From Corynebacterium maris DSM 45190 (GTDB lineage Bacteria; Actinomycetota; Actinomycetes; Mycobacteriales; Mycobacteriaceae): a stretch of 64,000 nt of DNA. This document shows positions 42,305-50,751 of this stretch, piece after piece. Location: assembly GCF_000442645.1 (NCBI RefSeq), contig NC_021915.1, positions 1,984,001 to 2,048,000 on the forward strand, in the 5' to 3' direction. Below the pieces are notes generated by a model. It had not been told where the DNA came from, ran no database searches, and saw only the letters and a list, made by a program, of their open reading frames with translations. The stretch's first letter is position 1. Each line of letters starts with the position of its first letter. The position numbers and the translations under genes are program-made.

Positions 42305-43804
42305 TCAAGAAGCAGAGCCGCTGGCGGGCAGCCAGGTCACTAGATCTGGGAACACGATGAGCAGGAAAATTACCAGGAGCGTGAGCGGCACGCCCAAGAG
42401 CGCGGCGCTGAACACGGATCCCAGGGAAACGTTCTGCCCCAGGTTAACCTCCTTGCTCTGAGCAATTTTGTGCACCAAGAAAACAAGGACGCCCACCGGC
42501 GGAGTCAGCATTCCGACCTCCGCGCAAATGACAACCAGCACGCCAAACCACAGCAAGTCGACGCCTAGGGCAGTCAACGTCGGCAACAGGACCGGCAAGC
42601 TCAACAGCATCAGGGAAATTGGGTCCATGAACATCCCCAAGACGATGAGGATGACGATGGAGGCCACCACGAACTGGAGAGCGGTGAGCCCCATGCCCTG
42701 GACCCATTCAGTGAACATGAAGGGAACCTCACTCAGCGCCAGCATGCGGGTGACAAAGGAGGCGCCGATGAGCAGGAAGAACACAGATCCGGTCGCCATG
42801 ACAGTCCCGCTGACGGCACTGCCGAGGGCCGACCAAAACTCCCTGCCACGGACGTAAGCAGCGGTGATGATCAGGGCTCCCACGCTGCCAACCGCGGCCG
42901 CCTCAGTGGCGGTGAACACTCCTCCGTATAGCCCTCCCAGTATCACGGTAATCAGCAACGGCATCGGCCACACCCGGCCCAGCGAAACCCAGCGGTCCGA
43001 CCAGGTCACGCCTGTGATCTTCTCACCAGCAATACTCGGAAACAGCAAGGCCAGCACGACGATGGTCGCGTTGACCACCAGCACCAGCAACAGCCCCGGC
43101 ACGATACCCGCCAGTAACTGCGGCCCCACGGGAAGGTTGGCGATGCCGGCGTAGACCACGAGCAGCAAGCTGGGCGGAATCAATTGGCCGGGCAGTCCGG
43201 CCATAATGACGGAACCTAACGCCAAGCGTTTGTCGTATCCGGCTTTGAGCATTTCCGGGATGCCAATGCGGCTGATGGCATAGGTGATGCCGATGGTCGA
43301 TCCGCTGGCGGCGGCGAGGCCAGCGCCCGCCATATTGGTGGTGACGGCGGTGCCGCCGGGCAGCCAGTTCAACCAGGCCCGGGAGGCGTCGAAGATACGG
43401 GATGTGGCGCCGCTGCGCCAGAGCAGCAGCCCCATGAAGATAAACATGGGGATGACGCTCAGCGACCAGCTCGCCGCAGAGGAGGCCGGCAGGTCAATCA
43501 GACTGCGTTCCATGACGGAAACGCCGCCGATGCGCCAAATGCCGTAGAGCCCTGAAACTCCCATGGCCACCGCGATGGGCACACGTAGTCCCATCAGAGT
43601 CAGCAACATCACCAGACAGACGGCGGCGACCTGCGTTTTGGTGTCGAGGAGCCCGGCTTGAAGGAGAACAATTTCCCCGACCAACAGGGCAATGAGACCA
43701 GTCAAGAGAAGGCGCGATTTCCGGGACTTACGCTTGGGTGGAGCCTCGGGCGGCGATGTGGCGGCGGTCTCGAGGTTCGGGGTTTCGATGGTGGTGATAG
43801 ACAT
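42305..43804 (-). CDS. dctM: TRAP transporter large permease (DctM)
   Basis: A 499-residue permease of the tripartite ATP-independent periplasmic family, which uses the sodium or proton gradient to import a carboxylate. About 13 hydrophobic segments follow an extra ~35-residue charged N-terminus (PPEAPPKRKSRKSRLLL). The ASGSTIGITYAISRIGIPEMLKAGYDKRLALG and MAGLPGQLIPPSLLLVVYAGIANLPVG blocks are the DctM signatures, and TEAAAVGSVGALII follows. Typical DctM is about 430 residues, so the first ~60 residues are an addition. Its ATG shares one base with the small-permease stop (TAATG). Confidence 0.93.
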   Translation of the reverse strand: MSITTIETPNLETAATSPPEAPPKRKSRKSRLLLTGLIALLVGEIVLLQAGLLDTKTQVAAVCLVMLLTLMGLRVPIAVAMGVSGLYGIWRIGGVSVMERSLIDLPASSAASWSLSVIPMFIFMGLLLWRSGATSRIFDASRAWLNWLPGGTAVTTNMAGAGLAAASGSTIGITYAISRIGIPEMLKAGYDKRLALGSVIMAGLPGQLIPPSLLLVVYAGIANLPVGPQLLAGIVPGLLLVLVVNATIVVLALLFPSIAGEKITGVTWSDRWVSLGRVWPMPLLITVILGGLYGGVFTATEAAAVGSVGALIITAAYVRGREFWSALGSAVSGTVMATGSVFFLLIGASFVTRMLALSEVPFMFTEWVQGMGLTALQFVVASIVILIVLGMFMDPISLMLLSLPVLLPTLTALGVDLLWFGVLVVICAEVGMLTPPVGVLVFLVHKIAQSKEVNLGQNVSLGSVFSAALLGVPLTLLVIFLLIVFPDLVTWLPASGSAS

Positions 43805-44397
43805 TAGAAAGTGTCCCTTTCTGTGCTGGCTGAACCTGCGTCCGCGTCCGTGAATTCTGCTGGGGTGTTCAGGAGCGCCTTAACCTCCTGGATGATCTGA
43901 GCCACCAAGACGGTCAGGAAAAACAGACAAGCGAGGGGAACGGCGAAACGAGGTGGCCATGTGCTGACGCCGGTGGAGGCGTCGTATTCGCCGATCGAGG
44001 CTTGGGCAAAAGCGTTTTCTAGGCCGAACCAGCCGATCAAGGCGACGAAGACGCTGATGCAGGTTAGGGCGATGATCATCATGACGGGTTTGCCGCGTGG
44101 GGTGAGGCGATCGTAGACGAGCGGCAAGTCGGTGTGCTCGCCAAATTTCTGGGCGGCGGCCAGCCCAAAGAAGGTCAGGGGGAGCATCCACCAGTAGGAA
44201 ACGAACTGGTTGGTTCCCTGGATCGGGGTGTTGATGCCCGTGCGCAGCGTCACGTCGAAAAACACGTTGGCCACCATACCCAGCAAGGCGACACCGGCGA
44301 CGATGACGGAGATGCGGACGACAATGTTGGCAGCGCGCTCAAGCGGGCTGGTTCGGACGGGGAGTGCGCCCGTGGGGTCGAGGGTCGTGTTGTTCAT
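43804..44397 (-). CDS. dctQ: TRAP transporter small permease (DctQ)
   Basis: A 197-residue protein with four transmembrane helices (about 27-47, 65-85, 105-128, 155-175), the standard DctQ topology. NQFVSYWWMLPLTFFGLAAAQKFGEHTDLPLVYDRL corresponds to the conserved helix 2 and loop. It partners the large permease and receives substrate from DctP. AAAGG six bases before ATG 44395-44397 makes this start better than the ATG two codons upstream. The stop overlaps the DctM start (TAATG), and the DctP gene ends 25 bp upstream. Confidence 0.88.
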   Translation of the reverse strand: MNNTTLDPTGALPVRTSPLERAANIVVRISVIVAGVALLGMVANVFFDVTLRTGINTPIQGTNQFVSYWWMLPLTFFGLAAAQKFGEHTDLPLVYDRLTPRGKPVMMIIALTCISVFVALIGWFGLENAFAQASIGEYDASTGVSTWPPRFAVPLACLFFLTVLVAQIIQEVKALLNTPAEFTDADAGSASTERDTF

Positions 44398-44422
44398 GGT
44401 CATCCTTTAGTTGAGTGGCCGA

Positions 44423-45682
44423 TCATGGCAGGTCTGAGAAAATTTCTTCATCCAACTTGTCCGCCCAGGGCTGCAGGTCGACCGATCCGTCGCCGAGTGC
44501 TTCTGCCCACTCGCGATGATCTGCGTACCCCTGGTCGTAACCTAGGTCGACGACGATGTCGGTCCACTTTTGACGCAATTCTTCGTAGCGGACGATCGCC
44601 TCATCGGGTTTTTCCACGTTGCCGGGGGGATTGTCGGCCATGTCGTCACGCAGGGTGGCAAAGTGTGTATCGATGGCCTGTCGCAAATCCTGTTCAGGGG
44701 CCAGAGTGCTGATCCCCATCTCTTCTTGCTTCTGATGGAAGAGCTTTTGTTCGTCGAAGTAGCCTTCGTAGTAGATCTTCATGAACTCGGCGCGGTTGTC
44801 GTCGAAGGCGGCCTTTTGTTCGGGTGTCAGTGACTCCATGAAGGCTTCGCTGGAGGCGAGCGAGATGCTGCTCCAGCCGGGGAATCCGACCCGGACGAAG
44901 TTTTTGCCGACTTCCCACAGGCCCAAGCCGGTCATATCCGGTTCCGCCCCCACGAAGCAGTCGACGACACCACGTTCGAAAGCTTCGTAGATCTCGGATC
45001 CAGACAGAGTCACCGGCGTCATGCCGAGCGCCTCTACGGCGTTGGAGTAGAGTTCGCCGCCGACGCGCACCCGTTTGCCAGCTGCGTCCTCCAAGCTGGT
45101 GACGGGCTCATTGCACAACATTTGATAGTTGTCATGGTTCTGCAGACGCGGGATAAGCGGGTACACGCCAGCCGTCTCCAGCTCGGTGGACAACTCGGGG
45201 ATCGAGTACGCCCACTCCACCGTGGCGGCCGCGCCGGCCAGCAACCCCACCACGGGACGCTCGTCCCCGCCGTAACCGAGTTGTGAAGCCCAGCTGTCGA
45301 TGGGGAACGAGGCTGGCGTGTACGCCATCCCGAGGTATCCCAAGTCGATCACGCCCCCGGCGAGGCTGGTGGCCACTTCAGGCTGACGGACTAGCGAGTC
45401 GGCGAAAAAGTGCTCGAAGGCCACTTGCCCTTCAGCCGTTTCCGTGACCACGTCCCCAAACTGGGTCATCGCGGTACTCATCATGTGATCTGGACCATAG
45501 GGCGGGTTCGCCTTGACGACAGTGACGGGCACTTCACCCCCATCCGCCACCAGTTGCGTAGGCATGCCGCCCTGCCCGCAAGCTGCCACAGGGAGCACAG
45601 CGGCGGCCAACACCAGCCCTGTCACCCGTCTGCAACCCTTCCCCCTGCCCCACACTGGTGGCCAAACTTTGCGTTTACGCAT
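44423..45682 (-). CDS. dctP: TRAP transporter solute-binding lipoprotein (DctP)
   Basis: A 419-residue extracellular binding protein of the DctP family, tethered by a lipid at C35 in the lipobox LPVAAC, as expected for a Gram-positive. Conserved parts include the LGYLGMAYTPASFP strand, GKRVRVGGELYSNAVEALGMTPVTLSGSEIYEAFERGVVDC (the substrate-contacting region, with the R-V-G-G carboxylate clamp) and EGYFDEQKLFHQK near the C-terminus. GGGAG before ATG 45680-45682 is the ribosome site. It heads the leftward dctPQM unit; a GTGTCGAC element sits 34 bp upstream. The bound ligand is unknown, though arginine clamps favour carboxylates. Confidence 0.9.
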   Translation of the reverse strand: MRKRKVWPPVWGRGKGCRRVTGLVLAAAVLPVAACGQGGMPTQLVADGGEVPVTVVKANPPYGPDHMMSTAMTQFGDVVTETAEGQVAFEHFFADSLVRQPEVATSLAGGVIDLGYLGMAYTPASFPIDSWASQLGYGGDERPVVGLLAGAAATVEWAYSIPELSTELETAGVYPLIPRLQNHDNYQMLCNEPVTSLEDAAGKRVRVGGELYSNAVEALGMTPVTLSGSEIYEAFERGVVDCFVGAEPDMTGLGLWEVGKNFVRVGFPGWSSISLASSEAFMESLTPEQKAAFDDNRAEFMKIYYEGYFDEQKLFHQKQEEMGISTLAPEQDLRQAIDTHFATLRDDMADNPPGNVEKPDEAIVRYEELRQKWTDIVVDLGYDQGYADHREWAEALGDGSVDLQPWADKLDEEIFSDLP

Positions 45683-45715
45683 GTGCAACTCCCTTGATAT
45701 TTCACACTGAGCGAT

Positions 45716-45728
45716 AGTGTCGACAGTA
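45716..45728. promoter_or_regulatory. GTGTCGAC operator-like element 1 (upstream of dctP)
   Basis: AGTGTCGACAGTA, core palindrome TGTCGACA at 45718-45725. It is identical to the 13 bases at 57838-57850. Confidence 0.65.
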
Positions 45729-45960
45729 TAAGATTGTGATGACAGTCACGCAAGTGATTTGAGACACTGTTAGACTTAATTGTTATCCACAGCCCAGGTC
45801 TCGGGTCGGGAAAAATTGTCGAGGGAGAAAAGTGCTTGCCCCCAAAAGGCTATACACCAGCGCCTTTTCGGGCGGCCTCCCGTGGCGGGAATATAGCCGC
45901 CCCACTCCCCGGGCGAGAGGGGAATGGGTCGCTCGGCAAATCCACTCCCCCAATCATGAG

Positions 45961-45973
45961 TACTGTCGACACA
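45961..45973. promoter_or_regulatory. GTGTCGAC operator-like element 2 (upstream of the AbrB-type permease)
   Basis: TACTGTCGACACA, the reverse complement of element 1 at 12 of 13 positions. It lies 64 bp before ATG 46037; TTGACA follows at 45979. The remainder of 45729-45960 shows no gene. Confidence 0.65.
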
Positions 45974-46036
45974 AAGGGTTGACATGCCCGCACCCGAGAC
46001 ATTGAGCCGAAGCGGAAGGAAGGGGACAGACACTCC

Positions 46037-47104
46037 ATGAAGCGGATAGACATCGACCCCAAGACAGCCCGCCGGTGGGTGGCCGTAGTCTTGGCGTCCC
46101 TCGCCCTGGGCTGGCTACTCAGCCGCTGGCAGGTGCCGGCCGCATGGATTGTGGCGGGCATTGTGACGGCGGGTGCCTCCGCGCTGGCCAGCGGGGAGGA
46201 ACTGCCGGTCAACCGCACGGTTTACACCTTCGGCGCCGGTATAGTGGGGATCTTGGCAGGCCTGCCGCTGGCTGGGGAATCTCTGCCTCAGCTTCTCGGG
46301 TTCGTGCTGCCAGGGCTCGTGGTCGCCGCTTTTACCATCGGCATGGGATGCATGGCGGGATTCGTCCTGGCCTGGGCCCAACCGTCGATCGACCGCAAGA
46401 CCGGAATTTTATCCATGCTGGCCGGTGGGGCGTCTTTTATGCCCGCGATAGCCAAAGAGATCGGCGCCGATATCCGCTACGTCGCCCTCACGCAATACCT
46501 TCGCCTATTGGCGGTGGCGCTGTCCTTGCCGGCAGTCACGGGGCTGATCGGCACCCCCTCTGGCGGCACGCCTGCTTCCGGCGGAGCGGTGGGGCAGACG
46601 TGGTGGATGATCGTGATTGTCGTGGCGATCGCATTGGTCGGCGGGCCTTTGGGTTCGCTCGTGAAGCTTCCTGCCCCCAGTGTGCTCGGCCCGCTGCTGC
46701 TGGCGGTCACGCTGTCGATAGCCTTCCCCGAGACGCTTAACCTGCAGCCCCCAGAGGTGCTGCGGGCGCTGGCCTTCCTCTCCATCGGGTGGCTGGCCGG
46801 GGGCGCCTTATCCATGACAGCGCTGAAAAACTTTGTCCGGCAGCTTCCCTTGACGGTCTTGTTGATTGCGGCCCTGATCGCGGCCTGCGCGCTCCTGGCG
46901 GTACCCATCGCGGCATGGGTCGAAATCAACTACTTCGACGCGTATCTGGCCACCAGTCCCGGTGCCATCGACGTCGTGCTGGCCATCTCCAGCGAGAGTG
47001 GCACCGACCCAGCCGTGGTCGCCATCCAGGTAACGCGGCTCATCCTCATCCTTATCGTGGCGGCCTCCCTGCCGCGCATCATCGCCCTACTCTCCCGCCC
47101 CTAA
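46037..47104 (+). CDS. AbrB-type duplicated membrane permease (not the AbrB DNA-binding protein)
   Basis: A 355-residue membrane protein of the Gate/AbrB-duplication family, with about ten helices in two similar halves (GAGIVGILAGLPLAG near residue 72 and LNLQPPEVLRALAFLSIGWLAGGALSMTALKNF near 238). GGASFMPAIAKEIGADIRYVAL and ATSPGAIDVVLAISSESGTDPAVVAIQVTR are the family signatures. Database names such as AbrB family transcriptional regulator are historical; members behave as transporters or energy-coupled regulators of uptake. It is divergent from the TRAP operon and shares the same operator element, so it is likely co-induced, perhaps as a second carrier or exporter for the same compound. 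Confidence 0.85.
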   Translation: MKRIDIDPKTARRWVAVVLASLALGWLLSRWQVPAAWIVAGIVTAGASALASGEELPVNRTVYTFGAGIVGILAGLPLAGESLPQLLGFVLPGLVVAAFTIGMGCMAGFVLAWAQPSIDRKTGILSMLAGGASFMPAIAKEIGADIRYVALTQYLRLLAVALSLPAVTGLIGTPSGGTPASGGAVGQTWWMIVIVVAIALVGGPLGSLVKLPAPSVLGPLLLAVTLSIAFPETLNLQPPEVLRALAFLSIGWLAGGALSMTALKNFVRQLPLTVLLIAALIAACALLAVPIAAWVEINYFDAYLATSPGAIDVVLAISSESGTDPAVVAIQVTRLILILIVAASLPRIIALLSRP

Positions 47105-47133
47105 GGCGTACCGGGGACGTGGGCCAAACCCCT

Positions 47134-47156
47134 AGTGTCGACTCTTTCTCGGATCA
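47134..47156. promoter_or_regulatory. GTGTCGAC element 3, part of a 23-bp direct repeat
   Basis: AGTGTCGACTCTTT followed by CT and CGGATCA. It matches 47427-47449 in 21 of 23 positions and lies just after the permease stop. Confidence 0.6.
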
Positions 47157-47383
47157 CTGCCCGGAAGCGGGCCCTTTTAGGGGTCACCCTTTCTCGCCTG
47201 TCCCAAAATATAAAATACTTTTCACCCCACCCTCTTGGGGCTGCCCTTTTGCAAAACCGCGACCTGCAAATAAAAAGTGCCCTGAACAGCGTTTTCTTAA
47301 GCAATAAATACTGCCCCTCCCCGTCTAGGGGGAGCGGGACCATTGCCCGCCACCCCCGGACCCGGTGTCACACCACACTCCCC

Positions 47384-47449
47384 TTGACTTCATGTGTCCC
47401 ATCACACATCATAAGAACAACGTCAAAGTGTCGACTCTTTGGCGGATCA
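47384..47449 (+). promoter_or_regulatory. Promoter with GlxR-like palindrome and GTGTCGAC element 4
   Basis: TTGACT (47384-47389) and TCATAA (47409-47414) make a plausible promoter. Between them lies the palindrome ATGTGT-N6-ACACAT (47392-47409), close to the GlxR/CRP consensus TGTGA-N6-TCACA. AGTGTCGACT at 47427-47436 lies just downstream, a classical repressor position. This would drive the reductase-lactonase-SDR unit starting at 47568. Confidence 0.5.
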
Positions 47450-47567
47450 GGGAAGAGCACCCTCTTCTCCCCACCGAACCCACATCTTCAGCCATGCTTC
47501 GATACCGCGCCCACCGCGATGAGCGCAGGCATCGAACCCTGAAACATTCTCGAGAGGAGCCCGCCCC

Positions 47568-48803
47568 ATGAGCACTGTCATCCTCGGGAGCGGCCACGGC
47601 GGCATCCAGACAGCCGTCTCCCTGCGGGAGGGCGGCTACACAGCCCCCATCACCGTTGTCACCCCAGAACGCGAAACCCCCTACCAACGCCCTCCTCTGT
47701 CTAAAGACTATATGCGGGAGGACTTCGACGCTGTCCCCCTTCCACTGGTGGACCCGAGTTTTTTCACGGAACATAACGTCACTTTGCTGTCTGGAGAATC
47801 CGCGCACTGGATCGACCCGGAACGCAAAATGATCACCACCACTAACGGGGTGTTGGAATACGATAATGCCGTCCTCGCGACAGGGGCCTCTCCCCGGCAG
47901 CTCACCTGCCCTGGCGCCGACGCCCGCGGCGTGCACAGCCTCAAGACGGCCGCGGACGCGGAGCACTTGAAGCGGCAAATCAAGGCAGTCAATAACATCG
48001 TCGTCATCGGCGCCGGTTTCATCGGCATGGAGTTCGCCGTCGCCGCCCTCAAGCACGGCTGCACGGTCACTGTGTTGGAGATGGCCGAGCGGCCGATGGC
48101 CCGGGCCCTGACCCCCTTCATGAGCCAGTGGCTGACAGAACGCTACCGTGAGCACGGTATCGCCATGCACTTACAGGAAGGCGTCGAATCCATCGAGATG
48201 GACCAGGACGGCGCCGCCGTCGCCGTGCATTCCACGACAGGAAACCGCTACCCCGCCGACCTCGTGGTCGCCGGCATTGGCGTCATCCCCAACACCCAGG
48301 TCGCGGAAAACTCCGGTCTCGCCATCGAGCAGGGAATCCTCGTCGACGAAAGTCTGCGCACCTCAGCCCCGGACGTCTACGCCATTGGAGACGGCGCGGT
48401 TTTCCCCACACCCTTCAACGACGCTCCCCTGCGGCTGGAATCTGTCCAAAACGCCACCGACCAAGCCAAGCACGTGGCAAAAGTGATTCTGGAAGGCCCG
48501 AGCCCGTACCGCGCCACCCCGTGGTTCTGGTCCACCCAGGGACGCTACCGGTTGCAGATGACCGGCATCGTCCGCACCGACGACGAAGTCCGGGTCACGG
48601 GAGATCCCGACAAGGGCAAGTTCACCGTTCTCGCCTTCCGCGACAACGTGCTCGTGGCCGCAGAATCCTTGAACTCGCCGGGCGATCAAACCGTGGTCCG
48701 ACGACTCTTCAGCGCCGATACCACCGTCTCCCTGGAGACGGCCGCCGGCGTCGATTTCAAGCTGCGCACTTTGGTGGCCAAGGCCACCCCCGCCACCTCC
48801 TGA
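47568..48803 (+). CDS. FAD-dependent ferredoxin reductase of a P450/oxygenase system
   Basis: A 411-residue NAD(P)H-ferredoxin reductase of the putidaredoxin/rhodocoxin reductase type. FAD motif GSGHGG at residues 7-12, TPYQRPPLSKDY (conserved in the family) near 42-53, VLATGASPR near 102, NAD motif VVIGAGFIGMEFA near 146-158, and VYAIGDGAVFP closing the FAD site near 268. It passes electrons from NAD(P)H to a [2Fe-2S] ferredoxin, presumably the one at 52854-53177, and on to the P450. It begins the rightward three-gene unit with the lactonase-like MBL and an SDR. Confidence 0.9.
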   Translation: MSTVILGSGHGGIQTAVSLREGGYTAPITVVTPERETPYQRPPLSKDYMREDFDAVPLPLVDPSFFTEHNVTLLSGESAHWIDPERKMITTTNGVLEYDNAVLATGASPRQLTCPGADARGVHSLKTAADAEHLKRQIKAVNNIVVIGAGFIGMEFAVAALKHGCTVTVLEMAERPMARALTPFMSQWLTERYREHGIAMHLQEGVESIEMDQDGAAVAVHSTTGNRYPADLVVAGIGVIPNTQVAENSGLAIEQGILVDESLRTSAPDVYAIGDGAVFPTPFNDAPLRLESVQNATDQAKHVAKVILEGPSPYRATPWFWSTQGRYRLQMTGIVRTDDEVRVTGDPDKGKFTVLAFRDNVLVAAESLNSPGDQTVVRRLFSADTTVSLETAAGVDFKLRTLVAKATPATS

Positions 48804-48838
48804 TTCCTCCTACCACTTCATCTAGAAAAGGACCCGTC

Positions 48839-49657
48839 ATGACCACTGTTTCCCCCACCCCCACCAGCGTCAAGACCACCGCCAAAACCCTCTACGGCCT
48901 CGATTCCCCGACCATGACCATCGACTCCGCCCACATGGTCAACGGTATGTCCGGCGAAGTCAAGATCCCGTTGCCTGCTTACCTCATCGAGCACGAGCAG
49001 GGATTGGTTCTCTTCGACACTGGATTCCATCCGAAGGTCTGCGACGGTCCGGCGAACCTCTTCGGCGACCGGCCTGAGACCGACATGATCGAATCCCGCC
49101 CCGAACATAAGCTCGAGCACCAGCTGGCCAAGCTCGGTTACAGTCTGAGCGACGTCACTCACATGGTCGTCTCCCACATCCACTGTGACCACGCCGGGGG
49201 CCTCTATCTCTTCCCGCAGGCCAAGTTCTTCGTTGGCCCCGGCGAGATCGAATACGGGCAGAACCCTAACCCCGAGTCCCAACATCTGGTCATGGACGAG
49301 GACTTCCTGTCCGAGGACGTTGCAGGCTTCGACTGGACCACGGTGGATACTCCGCGTCATGACCTGTTCGGCGACGGGGCGATCGAGCTTCTTCACCTGC
49401 CTGGGCACACCCCCGGACAGTTGGCGATGCTCATTCGCCTGCCGAGCCGCAACGTGATCCTCAGTGCGGACGTCGTCCACCTGCGTGAAGCCCTGACCAA
49501 CCGGGTCGCCGCGCCGACCGACTGGGACCAGGAGATCGCCGTGCGCAGCATTGACCGTCTCGCGGAGATCGTCGCCGAGGAGAACGCTCACCTGTGGATC
49601 GCCCACGACTACCGCGACTGGGCGGAGTTCGGCGACCCGCTCACTCCGCTGCGCTGA
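48839..49657 (+). CDS. MBL-fold hydrolase, N-acyl-homoserine-lactonase-like
   Basis: A 272-residue metallo-beta-lactamase-fold enzyme. HIHCDH at residues 113-118 is the HxHxDH zinc-binding motif; LPGHTPGQLAML and VILSADVVH supply the later His and Asp ligands, and AHDYRDW the last His. The N-terminal MVNGMSGEVKIPLPAYLIEH...LFDTGFHPKV resembles AttM/AiiA-type lactonases. Placed between the ferredoxin reductase and an SDR, it more likely opens a lactone intermediate of the catabolic pathway than a quorum signal. AAAAGGA before ATG 48839 sets the start. Confidence 0.85.
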   Translation: MTTVSPTPTSVKTTAKTLYGLDSPTMTIDSAHMVNGMSGEVKIPLPAYLIEHEQGLVLFDTGFHPKVCDGPANLFGDRPETDMIESRPEHKLEHQLAKLGYSLSDVTHMVVSHIHCDHAGGLYLFPQAKFFVGPGEIEYGQNPNPESQHLVMDEDFLSEDVAGFDWTTVDTPRHDLFGDGAIELLHLPGHTPGQLAMLIRLPSRNVILSADVVHLREALTNRVAAPTDWDQEIAVRSIDRLAEIVAEENAHLWIAHDYRDWAEFGDPLTPLR

Positions 49658-49756
49658 CCGCGACGGCACCCGCTCACCACCGCACGCAGCAACTGATTCT
49701 TGCGTGCGGTGCTCGCCTTTTCTTTCCCATACCCAACACATAAGGAGTTCCCCCAC

Positions 49757-50608
49757 ATGACTGTCGCCCCCTCCGCAATCACCGAGGAACAGGTCAGCGA
49801 GAAGCTGATCAACCTCTTCGATCTCCGCGGCACCCACGCCCTGATCACCGGCGGTGCCAGCGGCATCGGTTTTCACATCGCTCAGACCTTAGGCCAGGCC
49901 GGAGCCCAGGTCACGCTACTGGACCGCAACGCAGAGCAGCTTCAGTCGGCGGCCAGTTCCCTTGCCGAGACACGTATCGACGCTTACGCCGCAGAGGTCG
50001 ACATCACCGACTACGACGCCTTCGATACGGCCGTGGCAGAGATTGCCGCCACCCGCCCTTTTCAAGTCATCTTCGCCAACGCAGGCATCTCCGCGGGCCC
50101 CGGCCCCGTGAACGACACCGGCACCATTACCTCTTTTGACCGGCAGCGCTGGCAGGACGTCATTGACGTCAACCTCACCGGCGCCGTCAACTCCATGTCT
50201 GTGGCAGCCAGGTATATGACTCCCGAAGGTCGCGGCCGGATCATCGTGACGGCCTCGCTGGCCGGGGTCCGCGCTGATCCTCTGGTCGGATATGCCTACG
50301 CGGCCTCCAAGACGGCCGTGATCGGGTTGGTGCGCAACGCCGCCCTAGAGTTGGCGCCACAAGGTATCACTGTCAACGCGTTCGCCCCGGGGCTGTTTGA
50401 GACCAACATCCGCAAAAACAACCCCGCCGCGCAAGCTCTGACCTCATCCTTTGCCAAGATGTCGGCGCTCGGGCGACCGGGCGACCTTAAGGAACTCGAG
50501 GGGCTCGCCGTCTATCTTGCGTCCCCGTCCTCCAGTTACATGACAGGCACCGTCCTCAACATCGATGGCGGAGGCCAGCACGTCGGTCCGATCGCACTGG
50601 GGGACTAA
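49757..50608 (+). CDS. Short-chain dehydrogenase/reductase (SDR 1 of the island)
   Basis: A 283-residue classical SDR. GGASGIGFHIA near residues 36-46 binds NAD(P); IFANAGI near 113; the catalytic Ser is in VTASLAG and Tyr/Lys in YAYAASKTAV near 181-190. It ends with a glycine-rich NIDGGGQHVGPIAL. D64 in LLDRNAEQ favours NAD over NADP. AAGGAG (49742-49747) supports ATG 49757. It probably oxidises a hydroxyl introduced by the P450. It ends the rightward unit, before the terminator at 50625. Confidence 0.9.
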   Translation: MTVAPSAITEEQVSEKLINLFDLRGTHALITGGASGIGFHIAQTLGQAGAQVTLLDRNAEQLQSAASSLAETRIDAYAAEVDITDYDAFDTAVAEIAATRPFQVIFANAGISAGPGPVNDTGTITSFDRQRWQDVIDVNLTGAVNSMSVAARYMTPEGRGRIIVTASLAGVRADPLVGYAYAASKTAVIGLVRNAALELAPQGITVNAFAPGLFETNIRKNNPAAQALTSSFAKMSALGRPGDLKELEGLAVYLASPSSSYMTGTVLNIDGGGQHVGPIALGD

Positions 50609-50624
50609 CCTTCATCCCTACCCC

Positions 50625-50655
50625 GTCGGCCCCGTCCCAAAAGGACGGGGCCGAC
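50625..50655 (+). terminator. Terminator after SDR 1
   Basis: Perfect 13-bp arms (GTCGGCCCCGTCC and complement) with loop CAAAA, 17 bp after the stop; weak T-richness follows. Confidence 0.8.
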
Positions 50656-50692
50656 ATTGCTTCGATGTTCTGCGCACGCTCGGGGTCTACGC

Positions 50693-50730
50693 AAAAACGC
50701 TCGGCCCCCTCTTTTAAAGGGAGCCGAGCG
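50693..50730 (-). terminator. Terminator after the P450 gene
   Basis: GCTCGGC...GCCGAGC arms (50699-50705 and 50724-50730) with inner CCCT/AGGG pairing. On the minus strand a GTTTTTG tract follows (50693-50698). It ends the leftward transcript from 57722 or an internal start. Confidence 0.85.
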
Positions 50731-50751
50731 CGGCGCGTGTAAAGGGGTGCC

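Noticed and set aside
46037..47104. AbrB transcriptional regulator
   Set aside because: The protein is hydrophobic throughout with duplicated membrane modules and no DNA-binding domain.
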